Shown one piece after another: positions 5,019 through 6,915 of a stretch of 6,915 bases of DNA (position 1 is the first letter of the stretch; each line of letters starts with the position of its first letter). Both the position numbers and the translations under genes were made by a program. The notes below the pieces were generated by a model, which ran no database searches, had not been told where the DNA came from, and was given only the letters and a program-made list of their open reading frames with translations. This DNA comes from Oscillospiraceae bacterium (lineage in GTDB: Bacteria > Bacillota_A > Clostridia > Oscillospirales > Oscillospiraceae), in the NCBI GenBank assembly GCA_017396725.1, contig JAFQLA010000049.1, positions 1 to 6,915 of the forward strand. The letters are read 5' to 3'.

Positions 5019-5948
5019 ATGGGATTTCTAAATGCTTTGCCCGGTGCCATTGCCCAAGGTCTGATCTGGGGCATTATGGCCATCGGCCTGTACATCTCTT
5101 ATAAAATTCTGGATATTGCCGACCTGACGGTAGACGGCTCCATCTGCACAGGCGCCTGCGTCTGCACCATTCTGATCATCAACGGCGTGAATGTTTTCCT
5201 TGCCATGCTGCTGGCCTTTGTGGCCGGCGCATTGGCAGGTGCGCTGACGGGTCTTTTCCACACCCTCATGGGGATCCCCCCCATTCTCTCGGGCATCCTC
5301 ACGCAGCTGATCCTCTGGTCTTTGAACCTGAAGATCCTGGGTCAGGCTAATGTTTCCGTCAGCGCCCGCAGCTACAATGTGCTGCTCTCGTCCATCAATA
5401 ATCCCATGGCCATCGTGGTGACGCTGGCATTCTGCGTTTTCATCATCGTGGCGCTCTTCCTCTTCTTCTACACGGAGATCGGTCTGAGCGTCAAGTCCAC
5501 GGGCGACAATGCGGACATGAGCGAAGCGCAGGGCATCAATGTGAAGTTCAACAAGGTTCTGGGCCTTGCCATCTCCAACGGTCTTGTGGCCCTTTCCGGC
5601 GCGCTTCTGGCCCAATATCAGGGCTTTGCCGATATCAATATGGGCCGCGGCGCCATCGTTATCGGTCTTGCCGCCATCATCATCGGTCTTAGTGTATCGC
5701 TGAAGATCCGGCCCAACTTTGTGGTGAGTCTTATCGGCGTAGTGGGCGGCAGCGTTGCCTACTATCTGGTTTACACCTTCGTTATCTGGCTGGGTCTGGA
5801 TACCGACCTTCTCAAGATGCTCTCTGCTTTGGTAGTTGCCATCTTCCTGGCTCTGCCCTATCTCAAGAGCGAGTATTTCACCAAGCCTAAGATCCCCGCA
5901 GAGCTTGCCTCCGCGCAGGAAGAAGACGGAGGTGACGGCAATGCTTAA
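5019..5948 (+). CDS. ABC transporter permease, TrpY-like (BPD_transp_2 family)
   Basis: From ATG 5019 the protein has 309 residues and about eight or nine membrane segments (roughly 9-29, 41-56, 59-80, 86-106, 130-151, 178-200, 210-228, 235-258 and 264-282). It starts MGFLNALPGAIAQGLIWG and carries 'LDIADLTVDGS' (31-41), typical of TrpY-like permeases of the LivH/RbsC superfamily. The cytoplasmic loop 'GLSVKSTGDN..MSEAQGIN' (155-174) is the likely ATPase contact. An alternative GTG start at 5010 would add three residues and overlap the binding-protein stop by four bases (GTGA). Neither start has a strong ribosome site, so translation is probably coupled to the upstream gene. The last eight bases overlap the ATPase start, and the acidic C-terminal tail (EEDGGDG) encodes that gene's ribosome site. 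The transported ligand is set mainly by the binding protein. Confidence 0.92.
   Translation: MGFLNALPGAIAQGLIWGIMAIGLYISYKILDIADLTVDGSICTGACVCTILIINGVNVFLAMLLAFVAGALAGALTGLFHTLMGIPPILSGILTQLILWSLNLKILGQANVSVSARSYNVLLSSINNPMAIVVTLAFCVFIIVALFLFFYTEIGLSVKSTGDNADMSEAQGINVKFNKVLGLAISNGLVALSGALLAQYQGFADINMGRGAIVIGLAAIIIGLSVSLKIRPNFVVSLIGVVGGSVAYYLVYTFVIWLGLDTDLLKMLSALVVAIFLALPYLKSEYFTKPKIPAELASAQEEDGGDGNA
5928..5935 (+). promoter_or_regulatory. Strong ribosome binding site of the ATPase gene
   Basis: GGAGGTGA lies five bases before ATG 5941, inside the end of the permease gene. It fixes the ATPase start despite an open frame reaching back to 5836. Confidence 0.85.
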
Positions 5949-6744
5949 GATCAAAAACCTTTACAAAACCTTCAATGCCGGCACCGTCAACGAAAAGCGC
6001 GCCCTTTCCAACCTGAACCTCACCTTGAATGAGGGCGATTTTGTCACCGTCATCGGCGGCAACGGCGCAGGCAAGTCCACCATGCTCAATGCCATCTCCG
6101 GCGTCTGGAAGCCCGATTACGGCACCGTAGAAATCGACGGTGTGGATGTAACGGCTCTTCCCGCTTACAAGCGCGCCTCTCTCCTTTGCCGCGTGTTCCA
6201 GGACCCCATGAAGGGCACCGCTCCCGACATGGAGATCGCGGAAAACCTTGCCATCGCTGAGCGCCGCGGCACCCGCCGCCGCCTTAAGTGGGGCTGCACC
6301 CGCGCCAACCGCGAAAGCTACAAAAAGCTTCTCGCCCAGCTGCAGCTGGGTCTGGAAGACCGTCTCTCTTCCAAGGTAGGCCTTCTCTCCGGCGGCCAGC
6401 GTCAGGCAGTCACCCTTTTGATGGCCACGCTGAAGAACCCCAAGCTCCTTCTTCTGGATGAGCATACCGCGGCTCTTGACCCCAAGACCGCCGCCAAGGT
6501 ACTGGAGATCACCAACAAGCTGGTGACGGAAAACCACCTCACCACCCTCATGGTCACCCACAACATGCATGACGCTATCGCCTACGGCAACCGCCTCATC
6601 ATGATGCACGAAGGCCAGATCGTGGTAGATGTTTCCGGCGAGGACAAGAAAAACCTCACCATCGAGCAGCTGCTGCGTCTTTTCGAAGAAGGCAGTGGAA
6701 GTGTTTTCGCCAGCGACAAGCAGATGCTCTCCAAACAGCGCTGA
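5941..6744 (+). CDS. ABC transporter ATP-binding protein, TrpZ-like
   Basis: This 267-residue cytosolic ATPase powers the transporter. All nucleotide-binding motifs are intact: Walker A 'GGNGAGKST' (39-47, Lys45), Q-loop Gln87 in 'VFQDP', signature 'LSGGQRQ' (149-155), Walker B 'LLLLDE' (169-174, Glu174), D-loop 'AALD' (177-180) and H-loop His207 in 'VTHN'. The phrase 'LLDEHTAALDPKTA' is characteristic of the ATPases that accompany TrpX/TrpY-type partners. A basic insert 'RRGTRRRLKWG' (108-118) lies in the helical domain, as in related LivG/LivF-like ATPases. ATG 5941 overlaps the permease stop by eight bases and has a strong ribosome site. It is the last gene of the T-box controlled operon, with a terminator nine bases after its stop. 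Confidence 0.94.
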   Translation: MLKIKNLYKTFNAGTVNEKRALSNLNLTLNEGDFVTVIGGNGAGKSTMLNAISGVWKPDYGTVEIDGVDVTALPAYKRASLLCRVFQDPMKGTAPDMEIAENLAIAERRGTRRRLKWGCTRANRESYKKLLAQLQLGLEDRLSSKVGLLSGGQRQAVTLLMATLKNPKLLLLDEHTAALDPKTAAKVLEITNKLVTENHLTTLMVTHNMHDAIAYGNRLIMMHEGQIVVDVSGEDKKNLTIEQLLRLFEEGSGSVFASDKQMLSKQR

Positions 6745-6752
6745 TATCTATG

Positions 6753-6787
6753 AAAAAAGAGTCATCCTCACGGATGACTCTTTTTTT
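6753..6787 (+). terminator. Bidirectional intrinsic terminator between convergent genes
   Basis: A 9-bp GC-containing stem (6759-6767 with 6772-6780) with loop TCAC is flanked by six A on the left and seven T on the right. The A and T runs extend the stem and give a U-tract on either strand, so it can end both the transporter operon and the leftward gene at 6790. Confidence 0.9.
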
Positions 6788-6789
6788 GC

Positions 6790-6915
6790 TTATTTCCCGA
6801 AATAAGCACGGATGGTTTCCATGCGGCTCTCCTGCTTTACTCCGAAGGGGCAGCGGCTTTCGCAATGTCCGCAGTGCAGGCAGGCATCCGCCTTGACGGA
6901 AAGCTTATCGTAGTG
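6790..6915 (-). CDS. 4Fe-4S C-terminal segment, probable aldo/keto reductase (partial)
   Basis: Only the last 41 residues are inside the window; the frame is open to the right edge and ends at TAA (6792-6790). Visible residues 12-23 hold the cluster motif C-x2-C-x2-C-x3-C-P (Cys12, 15, 18 and 22 of the fragment), followed by 'FGVKQESRMETIRAYFG'. One CxxCxxCxxxCP motif fits a single 4Fe-4S cluster. The phrase 'CGHCESRCPFGV' just before the C-terminus resembles the tail of aldo/keto reductases with a ferredoxin-like extension that I recall from Clostridia, probably electron-transfer oxidoreductases of unknown substrate. Other ferredoxin-domain proteins cannot be excluded without the N-terminal part. 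The gene converges on the transporter operon and shares its terminator. Confidence 0.75.
   Translation of the reverse strand, partial: HYDKLSVKADACLHCGHCESRCPFGVKQESRMETIRAYFGK

Noticed and set aside
5836..5940. Upstream extension of the ATPase into the permease gene
   Set aside because: It is an out-of-frame reading of the permease. The strong SD at 5928-5935 and the start of the ABC domain fix ATG 5941.
5028..5954. Long open frame on the minus strand opposite the permease
   Set aside because: The product is a His/Gly/Asp-rich sequence typical of antisense to a hydrophobic membrane protein, while the plus strand has clear permease features.
1..6915. Search by eye for mobile elements, CRISPR repeats, tRNA or rRNA genes
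   Set aside because: No transposase or integrase fragments, regularly spaced repeats or cloverleaf-like sequences were seen. Every sizeable gap is explained by promoters, terminators or the T-box leader.

Overview
The window looks like a chromosomal segment of a Gram-positive anaerobe of the class Clostridia, perhaps Oscillospirales. The grounds are indirect. GC-rich genes sit between AT-rich intergenic regions with good sigma-A promoters and Shine-Dalgarno (SD) sites. A T-box riboswitch is present, there is a Clostridia-style homologue of coenzyme F420-0:L-glutamate ligase, and a partial protein carries a C-terminal 4Fe-4S motif. The taxon is an inference.

Left part (1-1888, minus strand). 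The window opens inside a gene for an F420-0:L-glutamate ligase family protein (1-353, 3' end missing) with its own promoter at 416-444. Upstream of it is a two-gene operon read leftward from a promoter at 1860-1888. Its first gene encodes a 54-residue membrane protein (1657-1821, GTG start), followed 15 bases later by an M20-family metallopeptidase (508-1641) with all metal ligands in place.

Middle part (1915-3587, plus strand). A divergent promoter drives a membrane-anchored glycerophosphodiester phosphodiesterase (1971-2939), which ends at a strong intrinsic terminator (2951-2984). A second promoter drives a small CDP-alcohol phosphatidyltransferase (3054-3587). Both proteins belong to phospholipid metabolism, but they are separate transcription units.

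Right part (3605-6787, plus strand). A textbook T-box leader (about 3672-3942) precedes a three-gene ABC transporter operon: lipoprotein binding protein (4012-5013), permease (5019-5948) and ATPase (5941-6744). The family is the TrpXYZ type usually linked to tryptophan. In this leader, however, the specifier codon in the folded Stem I is UUC (Phe), and the T-box bulge is UGGU, which fits a tRNA with discriminator base A. The sequence therefore predicts control by uncharged tRNA-Phe: when phenylalanine runs short, tRNA-Phe stabilises the antiterminator and the transporter is made. A terminator at 6753-6787 closes the operon and also serves the convergent gene at the right edge (6790-6915), whose visible tail is a cysteine-rich 4Fe-4S segment resembling the C-terminus of clostridial aldo/keto reductases.

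The most interesting point is the apparent mismatch between the transporter family (tryptophan) and its T-box (phenylalanine). Second is the small membrane protein encoded ahead of the peptidase. No mobile element, CRISPR array, tRNA or rRNA gene was seen.
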